This document shows positions 6,891 to 13,249 of a DNA stretch of 13,526 bases, piece after piece. A program made the position numbers and the translations under genes. Numbering within the stretch: the first letter of the stretch is position 1; the number at the start of each line of letters is the position of its first letter. The notes under the pieces are model-generated. The model worked only from the letters and a program-made list of their open reading frames with translations. It did not search any database and was not told the DNA's origin. Origin of the DNA: an uncultured Eubacteriales bacterium (lineage in GTDB: Bacteria > Bacillota > Clostridia > Oscillospirales > Acutalibacteraceae); NCBI GenBank assembly GCA_934615635.1, contig CAKTTT010000048.1:1-13526 (forward strand). Reading direction: 5' to 3'.

Positions 6891-6919
6891 TTGCGCGGAG
6901 GAGGGATGAAGCGTATAAT
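6891..6919 (+). promoter_or_regulatory. Promoter of the DUF3048 lipoprotein gene
   Basis: TTGCGC (6891-6896), 17-bp spacer, perfect TATAAT (6914-6919). The transcript start near 6926 gives a leader of about 73 nt. The AT-rich block upstream (6826-6890), with ATTTTGCA repeated twice, could act as an UP-like element. Confidence 0.8.
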
Positions 6920-6949
6920 ACAGTCCTGCGCTGTGGCCGCCGGCTGAAA

Positions 6950-6969
6950 CTGCCGGCTGAAACCGGCAG
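6950..6969 (+). promoter_or_regulatory. Leader hairpin in the DUF3048 mRNA
   Basis: CTGCCGG/CCGGCAG form a 7-bp stem around CTGAAA. The upstream direct copy of GCCGGCTGAAAC (6938-6949 and 6952-6963) offers CGGCTG (6941-6946) as an alternative partner for CAGCCG (6967-6972). There is no T run, so it is not a terminator; no known riboswitch is recognised. Confidence 0.4.
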
Positions 6970-6998
6970 CCGAAAGCGAAAAAGAAAGGACGGATATT

Positions 6999-8081
6999 AT
7001 GCGTTATACGATCCGCCTCCTGGCGGCGATATTGGCGGGGGCTTTGGCGGCGCCCGTCTTGACGGGATGTTCGCTGCCGACGGGAGGATCCGCCTCGGAG
7101 CCAAAATCCTCCGCCGCGGCGGGAAACATCACCTCCGGCGGCGAGCCCCGGCCCACCGCGCCCGCGCTGGATTTCAATCCCTTAACCGGTTTGTATGATA
7201 TGGAAAAGGGGGATTCCTTCCGGCCGTTGGCCGCCATGATCGGCAACAATGACCGCTCCCGTCCCCAGTTCGGTTTGGAAAAGGCGGATTTGTACGTTGA
7301 AGCGGAGACGGAGGGGGGCATCACCCGCATTATGGCGGTGTTCGCCAACGCCTCCCGGGTGCCGGAACAACTGGGGCCCATCCGCAGCGCCCGGACGCCC
7401 TTTGTTCTGCTGGCGCAGTCGCTGGATGCCATATACGCCCACTGCGGCGGCAGCGTCAATGGACTCAAGGCCATTAAGGAGCTGAAAATCCAGGATATCG
7501 AGGGGCTGATCTACGACGGCTCCACCTATTGGCGGGATGCGGAGCTGCGCAAGACCAAGGGTGCGGAATACAGCATGATGACCAGCGGGGAGCTGCTGGA
7601 AAAACGGATCGCGGCGAAGGAATATCCGAGCGAAACCTCCAGAGGAGCTCCCTATGTCTTTGGGGAAAGGGAAGGCGACTACGACGCCGCCAGCCTGGAC
7701 ATTTATATTTCCAGGCTGCAGAAGATCAGCTTCCAGTACGAGCCGGAGGAACGGCTGTATTACAAATTCAACGGCACGTCGGCGGAGGGAGAACCCCACG
7801 TCATGACCAACGGCGTGCAGCTTGCGGCGACGAATGTGATTGCGATGTACGACAACTTCTACAAGGAAACAGATTCGCCTGTGACCACCTACAGCTTTAC
7901 CCTGGAAAGGGGAAGCGGCTCGGTTTTCACCGGCGGCCGGGGACGGCCGATCCTTTGGACCCGCGGGGACGACGGGCTGCAATTCCAGGAAAGCGACGGC
8001 AGCCCCCTGGCTGTGGCGCCGGGCAAGACCTATGTGGTGCTGATTCGAGACAGCTACGCTGCCAATTCCACTTTTCAATAA
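6999..8081 (+). CDS. DUF3048-domain (YerB-like) lipoprotein
   Basis: 360 residues; ATG 8 nt after AAAGGA. The signal peptide runs from residue 1 to 23 with lipobox LTGC, and Cys24 is the predicted lipidated residue, so the protein is anchored outside the membrane. A Ser/Gly/Pro-rich linker follows. The DUF3048 N-terminal domain begins at NPLTGLY (about 60) and runs through RPLAAMIGNND, ADLYVEAETEGGITRIMAVF and GPIRSARTPFVLLAQSLDA to GTSAEG; the C-terminal domain has AMYDNFYKETDSPVTTYSF and GRPILWTRGDDG and ends in GKTYVVLIRD. The family is widespread in Firmicutes (B. subtilis YerB) and its biochemical function is not established. It is its own transcription unit, bracketed by parS sites 1 and 2. 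Confidence 0.9.
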   Translation: MRYTIRLLAAILAGALAAPVLTGCSLPTGGSASEPKSSAAAGNITSGGEPRPTAPALDFNPLTGLYDMEKGDSFRPLAAMIGNNDRSRPQFGLEKADLYVEAETEGGITRIMAVFANASRVPEQLGPIRSARTPFVLLAQSLDAIYAHCGGSVNGLKAIKELKIQDIEGLIYDGSTYWRDAELRKTKGAEYSMMTSGELLEKRIAAKEYPSETSRGAPYVFGEREGDYDAASLDIYISRLQKISFQYEPEERLYYKFNGTSAEGEPHVMTNGVQLAATNVIAMYDNFYKETDSPVTTYSFTLERGSGSVFTGGRGRPILWTRGDDGLQFQESDGSPLAVAPGKTYVVLIRDSYAANSTFQ

Positions 8082-8084
8082 GAC

Positions 8085-8134
8085 AAAGCGTTTGGGGGAA
8101 ATGTTTCACATGAAACATTTCCCCCAAACGCTTT
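8085..8134. terminator. 50-bp palindrome: likely terminator with parS at its centre
   Basis: Two 24-bp perfectly complementary arms (8085-8108 and 8111-8134) surround a 2-bp CA centre. The outer part, GCGTTTGGGGGAAA with its complement, gives a terminator-like stem followed by TTATTATC. It starts 3 bp after the lipoprotein stop. The inner 16 bp are parS site 2, so the sequence serves as both RNA hairpin and DNA site. Confidence 0.75.
8102..8117. promoter_or_regulatory. parS site 2
   Basis: TGTTTCACATGAAACA matches consensus parS at 15 of 16 positions (G to A at position 9). It is 94 bp upstream of the parA start and 38 bp upstream of the parA -10 box, so bound ParB could affect parAB transcription. 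Confidence 0.9.
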
Positions 8135-8160
8135 ATTATCTACAGGGGATGTGTTATAAT
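8132..8160 (+). promoter_or_regulatory. parAB promoter with extended -10
   Basis: TGTTATAAT (8152-8160) is a consensus extended -10. The -35 position (8132-8137, TTTATT) is weak and overlaps the last bases of the 50-bp palindrome. The start point near 8167 gives a leader of about 45 nt. Confidence 0.72.
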
Positions 8161-8211
8161 ACCACAAGAAGAAACGGACAAGTGGGCTTCAACCGATAAT
8201 GAGGTGAAACG

Positions 8212-8985
8212 ATGGGCAAAATCATTGCAGTGGTCAACCAGAAGGGCGGCGTGGGCAAAACCACCACCACGGTGAACCTGACCGCGGCGCTGGGGGCGAA
8301 GAGCAAGCGATGCCTGTTGGCGGATATCGATCCCCAGGGAAACGCCACCAGCGGCTTGGGGGTGGACAAGCGGAAGGGAGGTCCTTCCACCTATGAGCTG
8401 CTGATCGGCACCGCCCAGCCGGAAGAGGTGGCGGTGAGCACCCGCTTCAAGGGGGTGGACCTGCTGCCCTCCAGCATGGAGCTGGCGGGGGCGGAGATCG
8501 AGCTGGTGGAGCTGAACCGCCGGGAAAGCCGGCTGAAGGCCGCGCTCGCCCCACTGCGGGAGACCTACGATTACATATTGGTGGACTGCCCGCCTTCTTT
8601 GGGGCTGCTGACCTTGAACGCCCTTTGCGCGGCGGACACGCTGTTGGTGCCGATTCAGTGCGAATATTATGCTTTGGAGGGGCTCTCCCAGCTTATGGCC
8701 ACCGTCCGTCAGGTGAAGCGGCTGTATAATCCGCAACTGGATATGGAAGGGGTGCTGCTGACCATGTACGACGGGAGGCTGAACCTGACCCAGCAGGTGG
8801 TGGCGGAGGTCAAACGGTTCTTCCCCCGCAAGGTGTTTTCCACCGCGATTCCCCGCAGTGTGCGGCTTTCGGAGGCGCCCAGCTTCGGCAAGCCCATCCA
8901 GTATTACGACGGTGGCTCCCGGGGCGCCCAAGCCTATGATCAATTGGCGGGGGAGCTGTTGGAGAAAAACGGCAAGGGCCGCTGA
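8212..8985 (+). CDS. parA: Chromosome partitioning ATPase ParA (Soj)
   Basis: 257 residues, usual for the short chromosomal ParA/Soj class without an N-terminal DNA-binding domain. ATG lies 5 nt after GAGGTG. The deviant Walker A KGGVGKTTT covers residues 11-19 (signature Lys11, Lys16), followed by Walker A' LLADIDPQGN with Asp38 and Asp40. Walker B is YILVDCPPSLG with Asp125, and the C-terminus has the ParA-typical IPRSVRLSEAPSFGKPI. ATP-bound dimers bind nucleoid DNA and interact with ParB on parS to segregate origins; Soj also tunes DnaA in relatives. It is the first gene of a two-gene operon, 33 bp before parB, between parS sites 2 and 3. The classical neighbours mnmG and rsmG are not seen in this window. 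Confidence 0.97.
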   Translation: MGKIIAVVNQKGGVGKTTTTVNLTAALGAKSKRCLLADIDPQGNATSGLGVDKRKGGPSTYELLIGTAQPEEVAVSTRFKGVDLLPSSMELAGAEIELVELNRRESRLKAALAPLRETYDYILVDCPPSLGLLTLNALCAADTLLVPIQCEYYALEGLSQLMATVRQVKRLYNPQLDMEGVLLTMYDGRLNLTQQVVAEVKRFFPRKVFSTAIPRSVRLSEAPSFGKPIQYYDGGSRGAQAYDQLAGELLEKNGKGR

Positions 8986-9018
8986 GCGCCCGGCAAGAAA
9001 ATAAAGGAGGCGGCTGTT

Positions 9019-9897
9019 ATGGCGATGAAAAAAGGCGGGCTCGGCAAGGGCCTGGAGGCGTTGTTCGCGGAAAACGCCATGGAGGATGAGGGCAGGACGG
9101 TGACGCTGCCTATCGGGGAGATCGTACCCAACCGCGCCCAGCCCCGGAAGCAGTTCGACGACGAGGCGCTGGCGGAGCTGGCGGAATCCATCGCCAGCCA
9201 TGGCGTGCTGCAGCCGCTGCTGGTGCGGCCTCTGACCGACGGCAGCTACCAGCTAGTGGCGGGGGAGCGGCGGTGGCGCGCCTCCCGGATGGCGGGCTTG
9301 GCCGAGGTGCCGGTGGTGGTCCGGGAGATGAGCGACCGGGAGGCCGCTGAGCTGGCCTTGATTGAGAATCTGCAGCGGGAGGATCTGAATCCCATGGAGG
9401 AGGCCCAGGGCTATCAGACGCTGATGGAGGCCTATGGCCTCACCCAGGAGGAGGCGGCCCGGGTGGTGAATAAATCCCGGCCCGCGGTGGCCAATTCCCT
9501 GCGGCTGCTGCATCTGCCCGAGCCGGTAAAGGAGCTGGTGGGGAAGGGGCGGCTGGCGGCGGGCCATGCCCGGGCGTTGCTGGCCTTCCCGGAGGAGCTG
9601 CGGGAGCAGATGGCGGAGGAAACGCTGGAGAAGGGCCTTACGGTCCACGAGCTGGAACGCCGCGCCAGGCAGAGCGGCGGAAAGACGAAAAAGTCGGAAG
9701 CTGTCAAGGCGTTCGTCGGCAATCCCCTTCACCGGGAGGTGGAATTGGCGTTGGCCGAGCAGATGGGCCGGCGGGTTCGGGTGACGGCCGGACGCAAAGG
9801 GGGCACCCTACAGGTGGAATTCCTGGACGACGCCGATCTCAAGGCGCTGGCCAACCGCCTTACCGGCGAGGATAAAGAAGCGGTGAAGCTGATTTGA
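9019..9897 (+). CDS. parB: Chromosome partitioning protein ParB (Spo0J), CTPase clamp
   Basis: 292 residues; ATG 8 nt after AAAGGAGG. The N-terminal GLGKGLEALF (7-16) is the known ParA-activating peptide. The CTP-binding ParB/Srx domain shows HGVLQPLLVRP (61-71), GERRWRA (82-88, usually GERRYRA) and ENLQREDLNPMEEA (116-129). The helix-turn-helix LTQEEAARVVNKSRPAVANSLRLL (about 140-163, two adjoining helices) reads parS. The C-terminal dimerisation domain follows a Lys-rich linker near 225-235. It nucleates at parS, closes as a CTP-bound clamp and slides along DNA, loading SMC. Its own stop codon overlaps the palindrome of parS site 3, so the gene lies inside its own spreading zone. Confidence 0.97.
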   Translation: MAMKKGGLGKGLEALFAENAMEDEGRTVTLPIGEIVPNRAQPRKQFDDEALAELAESIASHGVLQPLLVRPLTDGSYQLVAGERRWRASRMAGLAEVPVVVREMSDREAAELALIENLQREDLNPMEEAQGYQTLMEAYGLTQEEAARVVNKSRPAVANSLRLLHLPEPVKELVGKGRLAAGHARALLAFPEELREQMAEETLEKGLTVHELERRARQSGGKTKKSEAVKAFVGNPLHREVELALAEQMGRRVRVTAGRKGGTLQVEFLDDADLKALANRLTGEDKEAVKLI

Positions 9898-9919
9898 ATT
9901 GTTTCACGTGAAACAATTC
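9896..9919. promoter_or_regulatory. parS site 3, perfect consensus inside a 24-bp palindrome
   Basis: TGTTTCACGTGAAACA (9900-9915) matches consensus at all 16 positions and is extended by GAAT/ATTC to a perfect 24-bp palindrome. Two bases of the parB TGA stop (9895-9897) are part of it. Confidence 0.95.
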
Positions 9920-9922
9920 GCT

Positions 9923-9939
9923 CGGCCGCGCCGCGGCCG
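9923..9939. repeat. GC-rich palindrome after parS site 3
   Basis: CGGCCGCG and CGCGGCCG flank a single C. It has no T tract and lies between parS and the terminator. Role unknown; it may be chance in GC-rich DNA. Confidence 0.35.
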
Positions 9940-9966
9940 GGGATCATGGCGGGGAAGCCGCTGCTA

Positions 9967-10016
9967 TAAAAGGGACCGTGGGAAGCGCCAAACGGCGCTT
10001 CCCACGGTCCCTTTTA
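9967..10016. terminator. Strong bidirectional terminator between parB and the PadR operon
   Basis: Two perfect 23-bp arms (9967-9989 and 9994-10016) with an AAAC loop. The ends are A-rich on the left and CCCTTTTA on the right, so each strand yields a GC stem with a U run. It lies between the convergent parB (70 bp away) and DUF4097 (6 bp away) stops. Confidence 0.93.
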
Positions 10017-10022
10017 CATGTT

Positions 10023-11021
10023 TCAGATAAAGTTCACCTTGATATCCGCGTTGCTGGTGGTGACCTCCAGCCGGTTGGGAAGAGAGGGATCCCCGCTTTC
10101 CGAGAGGTTGTTGGAGCCGTTGGAGGTTCGGCCTCGGACATAAAAGGTGCGGGGATCGCCTGCTACGGTGCCTTGCACGTCGCCGTTGGTGGTTTTCAGG
10201 GTGGTGACAGGGGATTTCAGCGTGTTCAGGCGAATGGGCGCGTTGCTGGAGCGGGCGGAGAGGCTTTCGCCCGCCTTGACGTTTGTCAGCAGCACCTCGC
10301 CGTTGCTGGTTTCCAGCACCGCCCGGCCGCAGTCCGCCGCTTCCAGGGTCACGCTGCCATTGGTGGTGCGGGCGTTGAGCTCGCCGGTGATCTGCAGGTT
10401 CTGCAGGGTCAGCCGGCTGTTGGTGGTGGAGATATGTGCGGAGGCCGCTTGTATGTCGGTCAGCTCCATGCCGGCATTGGTGGTGGATACCTCCAGGGCG
10501 GTGCAGCCGATCCGGGAGAGGGTGACAGGGGCGTTGCTGGTGTGGAAATCCGCTTGCGAGAGGTTGGGGTAGTCCGCCGCCTTCACCGCCGCATTGGTGG
10601 TGCCGACCTCCAGGCCAGCGGCATAATCCGATGGGAGCTGTACCGTCACCTCCCGGGAGCCAGTGTAAAAGTTGTAAAAAAGGCCCCGGAAAAGGGAATC
10701 GAAGCCGGAACGGCCGCGGTGGGTGATGGAAATACGGCCCGCCTCCGCCTCCAGCGTGTACCGATCTCCCTCCTCCTCGCGGTAAAAGACATGGAAGTCA
10801 CCGTCGGGAGAGTGCTCCAGCCTTACCGGCTGATCCCGCACATCGATGCGAATCTCCGTCACGCCCTCCAGCGAATAGCTCTGGGTTTTGTCCACCCCTT
10901 CCTTTCGGGTGGTAAGGCGGTGATAATCGAAGCCGCCCAGGGCGAAGCCTGCGCCGGCGATCAGCACGCCCGCGGCGCAGAGGCAGGCGGACACGAGCAG
11001 AAGAATTTTAGACGCTTTCAT
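10023..11021 (-). CDS. Membrane-anchored DUF4097 (adhesin-like beta-helix) protein
   Basis: 332 residues. The start MKASKILLLV is set by GGAGGT 6 nt upstream of ATG 11021-11019. An N-terminal hydrophobic helix (about 4-28) should anchor it, with the rest probably outside. After DKTQSYSLEGVTEIRIDVRD comes a DUF4097 domain with about ten T/S-T/S-N motifs (TTNAAV, TSNAPV, TTNAGM, TTNSRL, TTNGSV, TSNGEV, SSNAPI, TTNGDV, TSNGSN, TSNADI) some 18-22 residues apart, the asparagine ladder of a right-handed beta-helix. It is last in the PadR operon, 55 bp after the HAAS membrane gene. In the family, DUF4097 with HAAS/PadR is linked to envelope stress sensing; the function here is inferred. Confidence 0.85.
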   Translation of the reverse strand: MKASKILLLVSACLCAAGVLIAGAGFALGGFDYHRLTTRKEGVDKTQSYSLEGVTEIRIDVRDQPVRLEHSPDGDFHVFYREEEGDRYTLEAEAGRISITHRGRSGFDSLFRGLFYNFYTGSREVTVQLPSDYAAGLEVGTTNAAVKAADYPNLSQADFHTSNAPVTLSRIGCTALEVSTTNAGMELTDIQAASAHISTTNSRLTLQNLQITGELNARTTNGSVTLEAADCGRAVLETSNGEVLLTNVKAGESLSARSSNAPIRLNTLKSPVTTLKTTNGDVQGTVAGDPRTFYVRGRTSNGSNNLSESGDPSLPNRLEVTTSNADIKVNFI

Positions 11022-11076
11022 AAGGGTACCTCCGTTCTGTTTTCCGCCGGAAGCCCGGCCGGAGAAAATGGTGAGA

Positions 11077-11658
11077 TCAGGCCAGCCATTTTTTGCGCCG
11101 GAAGCTGTTCGCAATGGCTCCGGTCAGCCAGACGGTGAAGCGGAGAAGGAGCTGAAACAGCTTGACCGCGCCCACCAGACTTAAAAGGCAGAGCCCGCAG
11201 AACAGAAGGCCTGCGCCCAACTGGAATACGCCTGCCGGCAGGCTTTGGGGCAGGACGAAGGCGGTGCCTACAACCCCCACAAGGCCGACCAGCCCGAAGG
11301 AGAGAACCAGGATAAATACGCAGGCCATGAGGATCCAGAGGCAGGCATAGAGCACAAAGGCCGCCGCTGCCAGGGGGATGGCGATGCCTAGCAGGATGGG
11401 AACGCCGAAAATCAGGGCGATGATCTTCATGACCCGGAGAAAGAGAGAGGGCTGCCGGACGGGGGTGTATGCCGCCATCACCTTTTCGGCGATTTCCTCC
11501 ACCGGACCGCAGTCCGCCACCGCCTCCTCTTCCGTTTTTCCGTTTTCCATCCGATCCAGGATCAGTTCGCTGTAAAATTCGGCGGCGCGCCGCCGCTCCT
11601 CGGCCGGAAGAGCGGCGATGAGCCGGTCCAGCCGGGCGATGAATTCCGCTTGTGTCAT
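11077..11658 (-). CDS. HAAS-domain (DUF1700) membrane protein
   Basis: 193 residues; ATG 11658-11656, 8 nt after AGGAGG. Residues 1-65 are a cytoplasmic HAAS helical domain (MTQAEFIARLDRLIAALP, RRRAAEFYSELILDRMENGKTEEEAV). After residue 75 come three to four membrane helices (IIALIFGVPILLGIAIPL, LWILMACVFILVLSFGLVGL, AGVFQLGAGLLFCGLCLLSL). HAAS/DUF1700 proteins are normally encoded beside PadR regulators and are thought to relay a membrane signal to the regulator. It sits third in the operon, 21 bp after the fusion gene. Its HAAS domain is nearly the same as that of the fusion protein, so one is a duplicate of the other. Confidence 0.88.
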   Translation of the reverse strand: MTQAEFIARLDRLIAALPAEERRRAAEFYSELILDRMENGKTEEEAVADCGPVEEIAEKVMAAYTPVRQPSLFLRVMKIIALIFGVPILLGIAIPLAAAAFVLYACLWILMACVFILVLSFGLVGLVGVVGTAFVLPQSLPAGVFQLGAGLLFCGLCLLSLVGAVKLFQLLLRFTVWLTGAIANSFRRKKWLA

Positions 11659-11679
11659 GAAAACATCCTCCTGTCGGGA

Positions 11680-12771
11680 TTATTCGCAAAAATCGATGTC
11701 GATGGGGGCGTTGCTGGTGACCGCTTCCAGGTGGTTGGGCAGGGAGGTATCCTCCCAATTGCCGGGCAGACTGCTGCGGGCGTTGGAGGTGCGGCTGATG
11801 ATGGAATAGGCGCGGGGATTGCCGATCACCGTCCCCTTCAGGGCGGCGTTGGAGCTTTTCAGCCGGATGCGGGGGGAGGCGAGACGATCAAGCTGGATTT
11901 TCGCGTTGCTGGTGGCGGCGGATATCGCTTCGGCGGCCGCCACCTCGTGGAGCTGGATGGCCCCATTGCGGGTTTCCACCGAGGCCCGGGTGCAGGCGAC
12001 GCTCCGCAGATTGACCTGGGCGTTGGAGGTGCGAAGCTCCAGCGGGCCGTCTGCGCGGACGGTTTCCAGCGTTACGCCGCCGTTGGAGGAGGTGATGACG
12101 ACGGAGCGGGCTCCCACGGCGGAAAGGAGGACGGAGGCGTTGGTGGTGCAGGCCTCCAGGGAGGAGCAGCCGATCCGGGAGAGAGTCAGGCCGCCGTTGC
12201 TGGTATGAAAAGAGGCGGCGCTCAGGCTGGGGAAGCCCGCCGCGTGAAGGGAACCGTTGGTGGAGCGAATATCCAGCAGGCCCGCATAGGCGGCGGGGAG
12301 CTGGATCAGGATTCGGCGGACGCGGAAAAGGTGATAGAAGCCCCGGATCAGGGACATGGGGCCCAGGACATGACGATGAAGGAAGCACACCTTGCCGTCC
12401 TCGGTGCTGGTGTGGTAGTTGTCGCCGGAATCCTCCCGGTAATAGATGTGGAGCCAGTCGTCGGGGGAGGGCTCCAGGACCACCGGCTGGTCCCGCACGT
12501 CCACGTGGATTTCCGTCACGCCGCCGCAGGAAAGCTGGCGCTTTTTCTCATCCAGGATCTGAAGCTTGTTCTGCGCCGGCTGCTCCTGAAGTAGGGCGGC
12601 GGCCGCTGCTTCGGGCGAACCCAGCGCCTCCACGGCCTCCTCCTCGGTTTTGCCGGCCTCCATACCGTCCAGGATCAACTCGCGGTAAAAATCCGCCGCG
12701 CGGCGTCTCTCCTCGTCGGACAGGCCGGTCAAATGCCGGTCGAGCTCTTCCAAAAATGCCGCTTGCGTCAT
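11680..12771 (-). CDS. HAAS-DUF4097 fusion protein without a membrane segment
   Basis: 363 residues. ATG 12771-12769 overlaps the padR stop by 4 bp (ATGA); AAAGGA lies 9 nt upstream. Residues 1-60 are a HAAS domain (MTQAAFLEELDRHLTGLS, RRRAADFYRELILDGM). A short polar linker (QEQPAQNKLQILDEKKRQL) leads directly into a DUF4097 domain from about residue 80 to the end, with ten N-ladder motifs (STNGSL, TSNGGL, TTNASV, SSNGGV, TSNAQV, TRNGAI, TSNAKI, SSNAAL, TSNARS, TSNAPI). No hydrophobic helix or signal peptide is visible, so it should be cytoplasmic. Its GGVTEIHVDVRDQPVVLE aligns with the paralogue encoded at 10023-11021. Likely function: soluble partner or modulator of PadR or the HAAS membrane protein; inferred. 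Confidence 0.85.
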   Translation of the reverse strand: MTQAAFLEELDRHLTGLSDEERRRAADFYRELILDGMEAGKTEEEAVEALGSPEAAAAALLQEQPAQNKLQILDEKKRQLSCGGVTEIHVDVRDQPVVLEPSPDDWLHIYYREDSGDNYHTSTEDGKVCFLHRHVLGPMSLIRGFYHLFRVRRILIQLPAAYAGLLDIRSTNGSLHAAGFPSLSAASFHTSNGGLTLSRIGCSSLEACTTNASVLLSAVGARSVVITSSNGGVTLETVRADGPLELRTSNAQVNLRSVACTRASVETRNGAIQLHEVAAAEAISAATSNAKIQLDRLASPRIRLKSSNAALKGTVIGNPRAYSIISRTSNARSSLPGNWEDTSLPNHLEAVTSNAPIDIDFCE

Positions 12772-13133
12772 ACAGATCCATCCTTTCCGATGATAGTTTC
12801 CGCCGGGTGCGGGGCGGCGGCCAAACAGCCGTTGTTTTCAATAAAGGCGTACATTTTGCGCATCTCCTCCCACTCGTCCAGAAAGGCCCGGATACGCGCC
12901 AGCCCCGCGGCGGTTATGCGGTAATATTTCCGCATACGGCCGTTGTGTTCCTGCGTAAAGGTGGTGAGGCAGCCGGCGGATTCCAGCCGCTTGAGAATGG
13001 GATACAGGGTGGATTCGGAGATGTCGATGCAGGCGGAGACGTCGCCGACGATCTTATAGCCGTAGGATGGCTCCCGGCTGAGTACCGACAGCACGCAGAT
13101 ATCCAGCAGCCCTTTTTTCCTTTGTATATCCAC
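12768..13133 (-). CDS. PadR-family transcriptional regulator
   Basis: 121 residues from GTG 13133-13131, 7 nt after AAGGAGG; the protein then begins with the family start DIQRKKGLLDICVLSVL. An in-frame ATG ten codons upstream lacks a ribosome site. It has the winged helix-turn-helix of short PadR proteins: YGYKIVGDVSA, ISESTLYPILKRLESAGCL (recognition helix) and the wing with RMRKYYRITAAG, then a dimerisation helix (ARIRAFLDEWEEMRKMY). First gene of the operon, so it most likely represses its own promoter through the palindromic operator at 13153-13187. Its stop overlaps the next start by ATGA. The effector is unknown; the HAAS protein is the expected partner. Confidence 0.93.
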   Translation of the reverse strand: MDIQRKKGLLDICVLSVLSREPSYGYKIVGDVSACIDISESTLYPILKRLESAGCLTTFTQEHNGRMRKYYRITAAGLARIRAFLDEWEEMRKMYAFIENNGCLAAAPHPAETIIGKDGSV

Positions 13134-13152
13134 GGCCCGCCCTCCTTCTTTT

Positions 13153-13187
13153 ATACTACGCAATGCATACTATGCAATATATAGTAT
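13153..13187. promoter_or_regulatory. Probable PadR operator
   Basis: ATACTAT (13167-13173) and ATAGTAT (13181-13187) form a perfect 7-bp inverted repeat with a 7-nt spacer. A 14-nt near-direct repeat adjoins it (ATACTACGCAATGC at 13153-13166, then ATACTATGCAATAT at 13167-13180). It overlaps the -10 box and start region, as expected for autorepression. Confidence 0.72.
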
Positions 13188-13211
13188 AGAGACGCATCCT
13201 TGGTTTGTCAA
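13183..13211 (-). promoter_or_regulatory. Promoter of the padR-HAAS-DUF4097 operon
   Basis: On the minus strand: TTGACA (13211-13206), 17-bp spacer, TATACT (13188-13183), about 50 bp before the padR GTG. The -10 lies inside the proposed operator. Confidence 0.88.
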
Positions 13212-13249
13212 TAGCCTTTTATAAAATGGGGGAAAGCGGGGGGCCGGAC

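Noticed and set aside
6926..6998. Riboswitch in the DUF3048 leader
   Set aside because: Only a short hairpin and a direct repeat are visible; no known aptamer features or terminator/antiterminator pair.
10023..12594. Long plus-strand frames (9978-11138 and 11650-12594) with Gly-rich repeats resembling surface proteins
   Set aside because: They are antisense reflections of the Asn-ladder repeats of the two DUF4097 genes, without ribosome sites.
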